Shown here: piece after piece, positions 21,411 through 34,131 of the stretch
How the letters are laid out: every line of letters begins with the position of its first letter
Position numbering within the stretch: position 1 is the stretch's first letter
Source of the DNA: Lantana camara
Lineage: Eukaryota > Streptophyta > Magnoliopsida > Lamiales > Verbenaceae
Length of the DNA: 64,000 bases
NCBI GenBank assembly: GCA_037501455.1
Contig: CM074862.1
Span: 65,565,501 to 65,629,500, forward strand
Reading direction: 5' to 3'
Made by a program: the position numbers and the translations under genes
Notes under the pieces: model-generated
The model's input: only the letters and a program-made list of their open reading frames with translations
The model's database searches: none
What the model was told of the DNA's origin: nothing

Positions 21411-24050
21411 TGTAACGCCCCGGTTCCGGATGAACAGATAAGCACGCCACATGTGAGTTTTGAGCGTAGGATTTATTTTAATTCTTTTAATTTTATAATT
21501 TTCCTACATGACATCACATATTTTTATAGAATTCATGACACATTATTTATATGAATTATATGAAATCATATCATTGGAAAATCATTTCAAGTCATGGGAA
21601 AATATTTATTATGTGAAATAATTATCAGGAGTGCTTTAATTACTGAACTTGTCCCTACTGGATCATTTTTTCACTTTAGGGACTTAATTGCATAATCTTT
21701 TCAAGGACTTAATTGATTATATTTCCAAACCATACATACTTGATTGCATGACTTAAACACTTGGAGGATTAAATTGCAATTAAAGCATTTCACATATTTC
21801 AAAATCATGAATCACGGTATATGGCTTCTTCATGCTTCCAAGATCAATTTTATCAAAAAAAAAATCTCCCAACATATTGCTTCCCTTGCTCTCGGTATTT
21901 CAAGAAGAAAAGAAAAGAAGAGATTTTCATCAGTCCATCCAAGATTTTCAAGAAATAATCCAAGTTTTAGAGCAAAATCATCACCATCATATTTCTTCTC
22001 CATTTCTTGTTCTTCCAAGGTGGGTGTATGGTTGATTACATGATTCTTGATCATTTTGGTTGAGGCTAGGGTTTGAGAAATCATTGAGTATAAGGATTAA
22101 TTGTTGTTTGATACATGAATATGTGATTTTTCTTGGATTATTGCATGAATTCTTGAAGTATTTGAGTTAATATATTGAGTTTATACTTGAGCTTGAAAGT
22201 GGAAAAACTTGGAGTATCAAGCATTGTTGATGATTTATTTCATGTTTTATGTTTCTATGAACTTGTATGCATGTATATTTCCAGAATTATGGCATTTGAT
22301 GGGTTAAAACGTGACTTTGTTGTTTTGGTTGTTGTTGCCGTGAGCTTCCCCTGCTTCTGCTCTGTTTTTAAAACTTGCAGAAGCTAGGAACGGCCCTTCC
22401 CGCCTTAGTGCATTTTGGGAACGGTCGTTCCCACGCTTCTGAGTCCAGGAGGCCAGCGAGACTGGGAACGGCCGTTCCCATTTTGGCCTGCGTGCCGGAA
22501 GGGCCGTTCCCAGCAAAAGGCGTATTTTTTATTTTAAAAGTTGTTGGCACGCTTTAAAGGGGCACGGGGACGGCCCTTCCCATTTTCAAAGGGAAGCCGG
22601 AACGGCCGTTCCCATACCATCCGGCAGAAGCAAAGCTACTGCATAAATTTCAGATTTTGGGGTTTTTACCCAATGACTTCTTTGATCCCAAATTGCTTTT
22701 ATATGATTGACTACATGCTAAAACAAGATAATTTCATGCTATATTTCATATTGCTCGTCATCTGGTTGTATTTTCGCCGTTTGTCTTATTTGGTCCATTT
22801 TGAGTCATGTCTCACGTATACACATCGTGTTTGCACAGATCACGAGGCCGTGGACGAGGAGCAGGCTCACTAGAGTATATCCTTGTCGTATTTTGTTGTT
22901 CAGGTGAGGTTTTATTCTAGGTACTTAGAACCATTACAACCCTTATGTGTTGATTTCGGCGAAAACTTATTATATCTATAACCGTTTCCAAACTATAAAC
23001 ATTTTCAAGCAAGCAAGCCATGATTGTTCATGATTTCAAGCATGTTTTGGCGAGTTCATGATTGTACTTGCCCGAGGGTAGTTCTTGAGTCAATCGGGAA
23101 AGCAAGGGCTGACGGGTAACTCTTGAGCTATCCTCACCTCATTGGGATCACCCCCGAAGCCACTAGGAGATTGGTGGTGGAAGGAGTTCCGTGCGTGGGA
23201 GTCATGTTCCCGACATAGACCATGTCGTGGATAGTTGGGCCTTGCAAACCCACTATCACCCGGAGGAAAAAGGAGACTGGGGACGGATCCGGCACCACGG
23301 ATTGTCCTCGGGTTATTGCATGTTTTAATCATGATTATATCTAGTTGAGCACTAAATGAAATGTATGATCACGTATTAAATTAATCATGCAAGCATGTAT
23401 TGTTCACGATTGGTGTGAAGGTTGGAGAATTGCCCTACTCGCCGGGCCACATGATTCATGAATTGATCAAGTTAACATGTTAAATTGGATAGTTGTAATC
23501 TCGGGCAAAGAACAAGCTATTCTTGAACTTTATATCTATTTCATTTCCAAGTCTTCACCCGAGGCTACAACTTGCATGTGACGTGTGCAATATATATTTA
23601 TTGCCCCTCACTCAGTCTTCGGTAGACTAATACTTCACTTTTCAGGTACACGGTCGTGCTAGGCGGGCGTCGAGTCAGGTCTTGCATTCCACCAAGTCTA
23701 GCAATTTATCTTCCATGTATAGAACTTTTGGGCATATCATGTTATGATCATTGTTAGTACATTTTGGCACTTGGACATGTATGTTATATAAGAGATGATA
23801 ATGTATTGATAGTTAACCTACTATGTATTTATTTTGGTAAATATGGTACCTATACGTATTAATCTAAATGCTTCCACTTTTAAATTTCATGTCCTTGGCT
23901 TTAATTGTGTTGGGGAGTGTCCCGCCTAGTTCTTTCTTTCTTGTTGTCACCCGTTCGCTGTAGTTTCGGTTTATGTACGGATTGTCCATTTCGTATGTGG
24001 ATCGGGCTATAGTGTGGGGGATGTACTGACTTGGGGGTTAGGGTGCTACA
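21411..24050 (+). repeat. 5' LTR of element G
   Basis: A 2640-bp LTR from TGTAACGCCCC to GGGTGCTACA. Landmarks: donor-like AAG|GTGGGT at 22017-22025, six palindromes at 22387-22613, acceptor-like CTTTTCAG ending at 23645, and GCTAGGCGGG (23658-23667) pairing with CCCGCCTAGT (23921-23930). The small open frames inside it are not genes. Confidence 0.93.
22387..22613 (+). repeat. Six-copy GGAACGGCCGTTCC palindrome array, 5' LTR of G
   Basis: Six copies at 22387-22400, 22417-22432, 22464-22479, 22497-22510, 22566-22581 and 22599-22613. Full form GGGAACGGCCGTTCCC; several copies have the centre CGGCCC or CGGTCG. The 3' LTR (29787-30013) and the nested solo LTR (31530-31730) also have six copies each, although the DNA between copies differs in the solo LTR. 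Confidence 0.85.
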
Positions 24051-24058
24051 TCTCAAGG

Positions 24059-24070
24059 TGGTATCAGAGG
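24059..24070 (+). other. Primer-binding site of element G
   Basis: TGGTATCAGAGG eight bases past the LTR, an eleven-base match to the initiator tRNA-Met complement. Confidence 0.85.
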
Positions 24071-24303
24071 CCGGTTGCAAAATCGAGGTTCTCGAGTCGT
24101 GTTTTGCGAGTCTAGGTCGCACGGCATAGGATTAATTATTAATTGAGAGTCTGAGTTTAATTGAATTACGTGATTTACTTGAATTCTTGCATTATTTGAG
24201 CTACTTGACTTGTTGAATGTGTGCCTTATTGATCTTATGGAATTATTTGCACGCATTTGCATTTATTAATCAAACCATGCACGTGTAGTGATTTGATGTC
24301 AGG

Positions 24304-25373
24304 ATGGATCGTGACAAACATCACCGTGACCGATCCCCGAGACATCGGCATCATCACCATCGCCACCATCATCACCGTGAGAGATCACCTCCTCCTCCAC
24401 CTCCTCAGGCTCAGCCCCAGGATTTCATGAACGCAATGGTAGGGCTGATTGATCAGAGGTTGCAAGAACGAGTTCTTCCAACACCACATGTACCCGTCGT
24501 AGGACTACAGGAGAACCCTATTTCAGCCATCCTACGAGAGTTTCAGAACCAGCATCCGCCTAAGTTCTACAGGGGCGATGATATCCAGGCTGAGATGTGG
24601 CTCAAAGAGATTGATAGGATTTGGCAGCTTATTCCTTGCGATACACAGGAGGAAGCTCGCTGCACCCTTACTCTGATTCAGGGCGAGGCCTACTCTTGGT
24701 GGGAGAGCACTCAGATAGTATTAGAGGCTGCCGGGGATGGTTATCATGTGGGAGGTCTTTGTACCCGCAGGTTGAGAGAGTTTACCGAGCTGAAGCAAGG
24801 AGGGAGATCCGTTGGCCAGTACATTGCCGAGTTCGAGAGACTATCTCGCTATGCACCCAACATAGCGAATGAAGACTTCCGCAAGGCGATGCAGTGCAGG
24901 GACTCCGACCCGATATACAGGATGCTTAGAAGGCTGCAAATACTAGTACCTGGGCCAAAGCTACTACCAAAGCTTTGAAGGTTGAAGATTCAGATATTGC
25001 AAGGAGGCCTATTCCTCGTACTGGACAGGCTTCAGGTTCGAGACCGGGACAGGGATCGAGCTCGGGAAAGTGGCCTATAGCTTACTCTGCACCTCCAGCG
25101 CCGAAGGAATCCGGGAAGAAGTTTAAGGCTGCGGGACTATCTCAGAAGGCTCCACGAGCTCCGGCACCACCACAGCCACCTCAGAGGTCGGGCTGCAGAT
25201 ATTGTGGACTTCCTACACACGCGTATGATAACTGCAGACGCCGGTTGGGTTTATGTTTGATCTGCGGGAGTAACGAGTACCGTGTTGATGGTTGTCCGGA
25301 TCGTCAGGATCCGCCACCTGCAGGCCAGAGGCCACTGGTGAGAGCTCGGGCATATGCTTTGGCTGGAGAGTAG
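24304..25373 (+). pseudogene. Gypsy gag, frameshifted
   Basis: Two overlapping frames make up Gag. The first (24304-24978, 224 aa) starts with a His/Arg/Pro-rich tail (HHHH-R-HHHH, then six prolines) and a retrotransposon Gag core around residues 65-190. A frame change near 24975 leads into 24975-25373, which holds two knuckles: an intact CRYCGLPTHAYDNC and a second, CLICGSNEYRVDGC, whose zinc-binding His is Tyr. Reading stops at TAG 25371-25373. Gag would package the element RNA. The frame change and lost His make a working protein unlikely. Confidence 0.85.
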
Positions 25374-28300
25374 CAGGATGCTGAGATCAACCCTGCTGCA
25401 GTAATTAAAGGTATTATATGCATCCATGGCACGAACATCCATACATTATTTAATCCAGGAGCTACACACTCCTTTCTTGCACATTCCATTGCTATTACTC
25501 TATCTTTGCCTGCTATCTGCTCTTCTGTGCACTATCTAGTTAGTTCTCCTTTTGGTAGTAGGCGAGAGACGGATCAGGTTTACTGGGATGTTCCGGTAAT
25601 GATTGATGGTCGAGAGTTCTTGATAGATTTTATTGTTATGCCGATGGAGAGATAGGGATCTATTCTAGGGATGGATTGGTTGTACAGGCATTGTGCTACA
25701 ATAGATTGTCGGGCGAAGAAAGTGCAGTTGGGTTTAGAGGTTACTACGGGTTGGACTTCGAAGACGGTACCTTTACTTTCCTTCTCAGAGGCTCGGAGAC
25801 TGGTTAAAGATGGGGCTACAGGATTCCTTGCTTACATTTTGAATAAGCCCAAGGATCAAGTCAAGTTGGAAGATAAGGAAGTGGTGAAGGAGTTTCCCGA
25901 AGTCTTCCCAGAGAAGTTGGATTCGTTACCTCCTGAGCGAGAGATTGAATTTGTGATTAATCTTTATCCGAATGCAGAGCCGTATTCAAAGATTCCGTAT
26001 CGGATGGCACCAGCAGAATTGAAGGAGTTAAAGGTTCAGCTCGAGGCATTATTGGAAGTTGGGAACATCAGGCTGAGTTCTTCACCCTGGGGAGCACCGG
26101 TGTTATTTGTAAAGAAAAAGGACAAAACTTTGAGGATGTACATCGACTACCGGGAGCTGAACAGGATGACTATCAAGAACAAGTATCCCCTTCCACATAT
26201 TGAGGAGTTATTCGACATACTCCAGGGTTCTAAGGTTTACTCGGAATTGGATTTAAGGCAGGGGTATTACCAGCTGCGAATCCGAGCAGAGGATATTCCA
26301 AAGACGGGATTCAATACTCAGTACGGGCATTACGAGTTCGTGGTTATGACATTTGGGTTAACTAATGCCCCTGCAGTTTTCATGGATATGATGCACCGGA
26401 TTTTCAGGCCTTTCCTCGACAAATTTGTGGTAATCTTCATCGATGATATTTTGGTTTTCTCCAAATCAACCGAGGAGCACACGAGGCATCTCAAGCTTGT
26501 TTTATAGACTTTGAAAGAGCATCAGTTGTTTGCTAAGTTCAGTAAATGTGAATTTTGGATCAATCAGGTTGCCTTCATGGGGCACGTGATTTCAGGCAAA
26601 GGTTTGGAAGTCGATCACTCGAAAATTGAGGTCGTGCTCAAATGGGAGAAACCAAAGAATGCCTCGGAAGTTAGGAGCTTCTTGGGATTGGCCGGATATT
26701 ACAGAAGGTTCGTTCAGGATTTCTCTAAGATCGCTGCACCGTTGACCCGATTGACAAAGAAGAATGTCAACTTTATCTGGGATGAGAAATGTGATCAAAG
26801 TTTCAACTTTTTTAAAAGAAAAATTAGTGTCAGCTCTGGTGTTAGCACTTCCCGAAGGTTCAGAGGAGTATATCGTGTATACCGATGCTTCTAAGGAAGG
26901 TTTAGGTTGTGTGTTGACCCAGAAGGGAAAGGTGATTGCTTATGCCTCCAGGAAATTAAAGGATTATGAAAAGAATTATCCCACACACTATCTGGAACTC
27001 GCAGCCATGATCTTTGCTCTCGGGAAATGGAGACATTATCTCTATGGGACTTCTTTTGAAATTTTCACCGACCACAAGAGCCTCCAGTACTTATTCACGC
27101 AGAAAGACTTGAATATGAGGCAACGGTGTTGGATGGAAAAGTTGGAAGATTATGATTGCATGATCAAGTATCATCCAGGAAAAGCCAACGTGGTCGCTGA
27201 TGCACTTAGCAGGAAGGCGAGTGTATCAAATTTGGAGGTAAAGGAAAGTAATGAAGTTGCTCCAATTGTGCTAAAAGCTCGGGTTTCTAATATTACAATT
27301 CATTCGGAATTAAAGTATCGGTTATTTGAGGCTCAGAATAGTGATCCGGAGGTACAGAAGTTGGTAAGTAAGGCAAGAGCTGATCCGGAGAGTTCTTTTG
27401 GGTTTGATGAGACCGGTTTGCTTCGGTTCAAGTATAGAGTGGTCGTGCCTGAAGAGTTGAAACGGATTTTACTTGAAGAAGCTCACAAGTCAGCATACTC
27501 GATCCACCCGGGAGGTATTAAAATGTATAAAGATTTGAAACAGTATTATTGGTGGAATGGAATGAAGAAAGACATTGCCGAGTATGTAAAGCACTGCTTG
27601 ACTTGTCAGAGAGTGAAAGCTGAGCATCAAAAACCCGCGGGATTTTTACAACCGTTACCTATTCCCGAATGGAAGTGGGAACAAGTAACGATGGACTTTG
27701 TATCCGGATTACCGAAGGTGAAAGGTGGATTTGATGGTATTTGGGTAATCGTGGATAGATTTACGAAGTCTGCTCACTTTCTACCGGTCCGGATGTCTTA
27801 TAAGATTCCGAAGTTAGCCGAGATCTATAACAGAGAAATTATCCGACTTCATGGCATTCCGGTGAGTATAATTTCAGACCGGGACCCGAGGTTCACATCT
27901 AAGTTGTGGCAAGAGTTACAAGCAACGTTGGGAACGAGGCTCAAGTTCAGCACTACATTCCACCCAGAAACGGACGGCCAGACAGAAAGATTGATAAGAT
28001 ATTTGGAAGATCTACTTCGGGCTTGCGCGATGGACTTTCAGAATTCGTGGCAAGAGCAGCTACCTTTGATTGAATTTGCCTATAACAACAACTTTCAGGC
28101 TTCGATCGGGATGGCTCCTTATGAACTCCTTTATGGAAAAAATGCCGATCTACGTTGTTTTTTGACTTGGAAGAATGGAAATGGTCGAAACACGAATGGG
28201 TAAAGAAACGTGAGAAATTTGAGAAACCTTCCAAGGTCGTTCGGGCTATGATTGAAAAAGTTCAAACAATTCAACAATGGATGAAAGCCGCGTAAGATAG

Positions 28301-28841
28301 GCAAAAGAGCTATGCCGATACACGTCGAAGAGATCTTAAATTCGAAGTTGGTGACCGGGTATTCTTGAAGGTGTCACCAAGGAAAGGTTTCACCCGGATC
28401 GGGAAAGGAGGAAAACTTAATCCTCGCTATTTGGGTCATTTCGAGAATCTTGAAAGAATAGGCGAAGTAGCCTATCGACTGGACCTACCACCGAGTCTTA
28501 CGGGGATTCACAACGTGTTCCATGTCTCTCAACTAGGGAAATATTACCCCGATGAGACCACGATTCTCCCCATGGAAGAAGTGGAGTTAGAACCGAATTT
28601 GACATTCGTTCAAAGGCCGGTTAAGATCTTGGATAGGAAATTTCAAGAATTGAGAAACTGGAGGATTCCCATGGTTAAAGTATTGTGGAGAAGCGACAAA
28701 ACCGAGGAAGCTACGTGGGAAACCGAAGGCAAAATGAAACGGTTCCACCCGGAGTTGTTCGCTCAGGGCTACAGAATCTGGGGACCAGATTCTTTTAATG
28801 GGGGGAGAGTTGTAACGTCCCAGTTCCGGATGAACAGGTAA
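25374..28841 (+). pseudogene. Gypsy pol with chromodomain, several breaks
   Basis: Protease: the motif near 25455 reads LFNPGATHSF, with Asn at the usual catalytic Asp. A TAG at 25653-25655 precedes the MDWL motif. The RT palm with FIDD lies in 25671-26507, ending at a TAG (26505-26507); the RT thumb is at 26511-26894. A frame change near 26800 leads to RNase H ([21 protein letters not shown]) and integrase with an HHCC finger and its three acidic residues (in MDFVSG, SDRDPRF and near DGQTER) in 26764-28203. Another frame change leads to 28365-28841, the integrase C-terminus with a chromodomain-like VKVLWRSDKTEEATWE. Domain order is that of Ty3/gypsy. At least five breaks rule out a functional product. 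Confidence 0.92.
28793..28810 (+). other. Polypurine tract of element G
   Basis: TTTTAATGGGGGGAGAGT directly before the 3' LTR. Confidence 0.8.
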
Positions 28842-30568
28842 GCACGCCACGTGTGAGTTTTGAGCGTTGGATTTATTTTAATTCTTTTAATTTTATAATT
28901 TTCCTACATGACATCACATATTTTTAAAGAATTCATGACACATTATTTATTTGAATTATATGAAATCATATCATTGGAAAATCATTTCAAGTCATGGAAA
29001 AATATTTAATATGTGAAATAATTACCGGGAGTGCTTTAATTACCGAACTTGTCCCTACTTGATCATTTACTAACTTTAGGGACTTAGTTGCATAATCTTT
29101 TCAAGGACTTAATTGATTATACTTCCAAACCATACATACTTGATTACATGACTTAAAACACTTGGAGGATTAAATTGCAATTAAAGTATTTCACATATTT
29201 CAAAATCATGAATCACGGTATATGGCTTCTTCATGCTTCCAAGATCAATTTTATCAAAAAAAAAATCTCCCAACATATTGCTTCCCTTGCTCTTGGTATT
29301 TCAAGAAGAAAAGGAAAGAACAGATTTTTATTAGTCCATCCAAGATTTTCAAGAAATAATCCAAGTTTTAGAGCAAAATCAACACCATCATCTTTCTTCT
29401 CCATTTCTTGTTCTTCCAATGTGGGTGTATGGTTGATTACATGATTCTTGATCATTTTGGTTAAGGCTAGGGTTTGAGAAATCATTGAGTGTATGGATTA
29501 ATTGTTGTTTGATACATGAATATGTGATTTTCCTTGGATTATTGCATGAATTCTTGAAGTATTTGAGTTAATATATTGAATTTATACTTGAGCTTAAAAG
29601 TGGAAAAACTTGGAGGATCAAGCATGGTTGATGATTTATTTCATGTTTTATGTTTCTATGAACTTGTATGCATGTATATTTCTAGAATTATGGCATTTGA
29701 TGGGTTAAAACATGACTTTGTTGTTTTGGTTGTTGTTGCCGTGAGCTTCCCCTGCTTCTGCTCTGTTTTTAAAACATGCAAAAGCTGGGAACGGCCCTTC
29801 CCGCCTTAGTGCATTTTGGGAACGGTCGTTCCCACGCTTCTGAGTCAGGGAGGCCAGCGAGACTGGGAACGGCCTTTCCCATTTTGGCCTGCGTGCCGGA
29901 AGGGCCGTTCCCAGCAAAAGGCATATTTTTTATTTTAAAAGTTGCTGGCACGCTTTAAAGGGGCACGGGAACGGCCCTTCCCATTTTCAAAGGGAAGCCG
30001 GAACGGCCGTTCCTATACCGTCTGGCAGAAGCAAAGCTACTGCATAAATTTTAGATTTTGGGGTTTTTACCCAATGGCTTCTTTGATCCCAAATTGCTAT
30101 TATATGATTGAATACATGCTAAAACAAGATAATTTCACGCTACATTTCATATTGCTCGTCATCTGGTTGGATTTTCGCCGTTCGTCTTATTTGGTCCATT
30201 TTGAGTCATGTCTCACGTATACACGTCGTGTTTGCACAGATCATGAGGCCGTGGACGAGGAGCAGGCTCACTAGAGTATATCCTTGTCGTATTTTGTTGT
30301 TCAGGTGAGGTTTTGTTCTAGGTACTTAGAACCATTACAACCCTTATGTGTTGATTTCGGCCAAAACTTATTATATCTATAACCGTTTTCAAACTATAAA
30401 CATTTTCAAGGAAGCAAGCCATGATTGTTCATGATTTCAAACATGTTTTGGCGAGTTTATGATTGCACTTGGGCCCGAGGGTAGTTCTTGGGCCAACCGG
30501 GAAAGCAAGGGCCGACGGGTAACTCTTGAGCTATCCTCACCTCATTGGGATCACCCCCGAAGCCACTA
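28811..30568 (+). repeat. 3' LTR of element G, first part
   Basis: It starts TGTAACGTCCC and matches the 5' LTR up to the CACTA at 30564-30568, where the solo LTR begins. It has the six-copy palindrome array at 29787-30013. Confidence 0.92.
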
Positions 30569-33228
30569 TGTAACGCCCCGATTTTCAGACAGTCAGGTAC
30601 GCTCGACACGTGTGAGTTTTGAGAGTTAGGAGTATATCTTTATTATTTTGTTTATTCAATTCATACGTGTTACATTAATTTTATAAATTGCATCTCAACA
30701 TAAATATGTGAAAAATATGAAATACGTGCAATTTGTGAATTGTTTTACATATTGAATTTAATTGTTACGTGAATTGGGTGCGCACAATTCGTTCCAAGTG
30801 CTTAATAGTCCTTAATTGACACTTAGTTAAATTAGAGGACCGAATTGCATAATTATCTTTTGGACAAAATTGATCAATTTCCAAACCTTTTATCCTTAAC
30901 TGCATAACTTATAGAACTTGGAGGATTTAATCCCAAATACTACATTTTTCCCCAAAACATATCGTTATATGCATCTCTTCCCCAACTTCATTTTATTTTC
31001 ATGCTAAAAATATCAACCTTGCTTCCTCTTTCCACCGAGCCAAACCATGAAGAAGGGAAGAGAAGATTTCATCAAATTCATCAAGCTTTTCCAAGAAAAT
31101 TAGGAGTTTGGAGCTCAATCATTCATTTCCATCATCTTCTTCCATCCATTTTCACCTCAAAGGTATATATGAGCATATATGTGATTTCTTGATAACAATT
31201 CTTGAAGCTAGGGTTATGATTTCCATGTGATAACTTGTTTACATGACGTTAGAATTATGATTCTGAGCTTTAAGCTTGAAATTCATGCATAAATCTTGAG
31301 AATTATGGAGTTATATGTTAGGTTGATTTATTAGCTTGAAAGGATGATTTTGATGATCAAGGCATGAAATGGATGGTTAGGTTGGATTTCATTGTATATT
31401 TAGTATGCTAGCATGTTCCTTTTATGAATTGTGTAGCTAGAGATTGAATTATAAGTGTTTGGAGGGATTTGGAGCTTGGTTCGTAGCTCCCCTGTTCTTC
31501 TGCTCTGTTTTCTGCATCTTCTGCGTAACGGGAACGGCCCTTCCCGTTCCCTTTGTATTTGGGGAACGGTCGTTCCCATATTTTGAATGACGTGCATGGC
31601 GGCGAGGACGGGAACGGTCCTTCCCGTTTTGGCTTGTAAGCCGGAACGGCCGTTCCCATCTTCGGGGAGCAACTTCGGGGAGCTGGGAACGGCCCTTCCC
31701 ATTTGAACTAAGGGCCGGAACGGTCGTTCCCAGGCCTCTGGAGGTGCAGAAACTTTCTGCATACAAATGGAATTTTGGAGTTTAACTCCAATGGCTTAAG
31801 TGACCCCAAATTGTTGTTATATGATTAATTACATGCCAAAACATGATAATTTCATGCTACATTGTTCATTGCATGATGTCTCATTGCTTGATCACGTCGT
31901 GCGTCTTATATGTGGTAATATTCTTGAATGGTGGTCTCATGCACGTACATTATCCCGTTTCTTATCCAGTTATTCTCCAGGTCGGAGATTGTTGATCATG
32001 AGCACGTTCACGCACCAATGAGTCGTCGTGTCGCCTGTCAGGAGAGGTTTAATTTCTAGTTATATAGAACCTGTATACCCCTTATGTGATCTTTCGGCCA
32101 AAAAGGTATTTATATCTATAGTTTTCATGAAATTACTTATCATTTCAAGCAAGTCATGTTCATGAAAAGCAAGCAAGCCATGTTTCATGCATGTTTTAGG
32201 CGAGTAGCACGACCGTTCACGTTGGGCCCGAGGGTAGTGGCTTGAGCCAACCGGGAAAGCAAGGGCTGACAGGTAACTCTCGCGCTATCCTCACCACATT
32301 GGGATGACCCCTGAATCCGCTAGGAAATTAGTGGAGGAAGGAATTCCGGGCTTAGGGATTCATGTACCCTCTACTCAACACGCCGTAGATGGTGAAGGCT
32401 AGCTACCTTCCCATCATTGGAGGGAGAAGGAGACTAGGGACGGGTCCGGCACCACGGATTGTCCTCGGGTTATTGCATGATTTCCATTCCATGAATGTGT
32501 TACTTGATTACACTATCGCACGATTGCACGATAATTGAATTGCATGATCACCTATTGATTAACAATCAAGCAAGCATGTTTCATGTACATTGGAGTAAGG
32601 TTGGAGACCGCCCTCACTCGCCGGGGCCATGTATTGATTGCATGAAATGATCAAGTATTTAATATTGATAGTTTTATTCTCGGGCGAAGACACCTTATTA
32701 TTGAACTTATATAACTATCTTTTATAAAACTTTACCCGAGAATATAGCTTGCATGTTAACTGCGCAAATATCTAATTAAACCCCTCACTCGTTCTTCACA
32801 GACTGACGCCTCCACCTTTCAGGTTATTGCAGGTGCACGCTAGGCGGGAAGTGAGTCGAGTCCAGTCCTTGTAGTCGAATCAAGCACGGTGTATTTTATT
32901 TAATTGTTTATTTATTGTTTCAGAGGAATTATGCTTACCGTTAATTGTTATGTATTTTGGGAGATGATAATTTATTGATATGTGATTAGAATACGAGTTA
33001 TTTGGCAAGTGACCAATGATATAACATGCTAGTAGTAATGTTTGTTGTTAAACAGATTATGCTTCCGCTTTATTTCTATTGCATGTATGAGTTAGTCTCG
33101 CCTAGCCGGTCATTTTATTTTATTGTCACCCAATCGCTGCAGGTTGGTTCATGTACGGATTATTTATTTCGTGGGTGGATCGGCCTGTAGTGCGGGGGTG
33201 TGGCATCCCCACGTGTAGGGGTGCTACA
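30569..33228 (+). mobile_element. Solo gypsy LTR nested in the 3' LTR of G
   Basis: A 2660-bp LTR from TGTAACGCCCC to GGTGCTACA framed by CACTA (30564-30568 and 33229-33233). There is no internal domain, so two LTRs recombined after insertion. It is a relative of G's LTR, not a copy: shared layout but much diverged sequence. Landmarks: donor-like AAAG|GTATAT at 31159-31168, six palindromes (31530-31730), acceptor-like TTTCAG ending at 32822, GCTAGGCGGG (32839-32848) and CTCGCCTAGC (33097-33106). Confidence 0.93.
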
Positions 33229-33233
33229 CACTA

Positions 33234-34126
33234 GGAGATTGGTGGTGGAAGGAGTTCCGTGCGTGGGAGTCATGTTCCCGACGTACACCATGTCGTGGAT
33301 AGTTGGGCGTTGCAAACCCACTATCACCCGGAGGAAGAAGGAGACTGGGGACGGATCCGGCACCGCGGATTGTCCTCGGGTTATTGCATGTTTTAATCAT
33401 GATTATATCTCGTTGAGCACTAAATGAAATGTCTGATCACGTATTAAATTAATCATGCAAGCATGTATTGTTCACGATTGGTGTGAAGGTTGGAGAATTG
33501 CCCTACTCGCCGGGCCACATGATTCATGAATTGATCAAGTTAACATGTTAAATTGGATAGTTGTAATCTCGGGCAAAGAACAAGCTATTCTTGAACTTTA
33601 TATCTATTTCATTTCCAAGTCTTCACCCGAGGCTACAACTTGTATGTGACGTGTGCTATATATATTTATTGCCCCTCACTCAGTCTTCGGTAGACTGATA
33701 CTTCACCTTTCAGGTACACGGTCGTGCTAGGCGGGCGTCGAGTCATGTCTTGCATTCCACCAAGTCTAGCACTTTATCTTCCATGTATAGAACTTTTGGG
33801 CATATCATGTTATGATCATTGTTAGTACATTTTGGCACTTGGACATGTATGTTATATAAGAGATGATAATGTATTGATAGTTAATGTTGGTACCTACTAT
33901 GTATTTATTTTGGTAAATATGGTACCTATACGTATTAATCTAAATGCTTCCGCTTTTAAATTTCATGTCCTTGGCTTTAATTGTGTTGGGGAGTGTCCCG
34001 CCTAGCTCGTTCTTTTTTGTTGTCACCCATTCGCTGTAGTTTCGGTTTATGTACGGATTATCTATTTCGTATGTGGATCAGGCTATAGTGCGGGGGATGT
34101 AGTGTCTTAGGGGTTAGGGTGCTACA
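33234..34126 (+). repeat. 3' LTR of element G, second part
   Basis: It resumes the LTR right after the nested CACTA duplicate and ends GGGTGCTACA at 34126. With 28811-30568 it sums to 2651 bp, against 2640 bp for the 5' LTR. CTAAT follows. Confidence 0.92.
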
Positions 34127-34131
34127 CTAAT

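Larger units (their letters stand above)
21411..34126 (+). mobile_element. Gypsy chromovirus G (Tekay/Del-like) with nested solo LTR
   Basis: Complete insertion framed by CTAAT at 21406-21410 and 34127-34131. Order: 5' LTR, tRNA-Met PBS, gag, protease, RT, RNase H, integrase with C-terminal chromodomain, PPT, 3' LTR. RT before integrase with a chromodomain marks a chromovirus; the long LTRs and the sequence around the chromodomain suggest the Tekay/Del clade. The first 60 bp of the two LTRs differ at five positions (four transitions), so the insertion is not recent. A solo LTR splits the 3' LTR. Confidence 0.93.

Noticed and set aside
21744..22043. 99-aa frame, also at 29175-29444
   Set aside because: Same reason: LTR duplicate, no known domain, likely the non-coding first exon of the LTR transcript.
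22541..22873. 110-aa plus-strand frame, repeated at 29942-30274
   Set aside because: It is conserved only because the two LTRs of element G are copies of each other. It crosses the palindrome array and resembles no protein.
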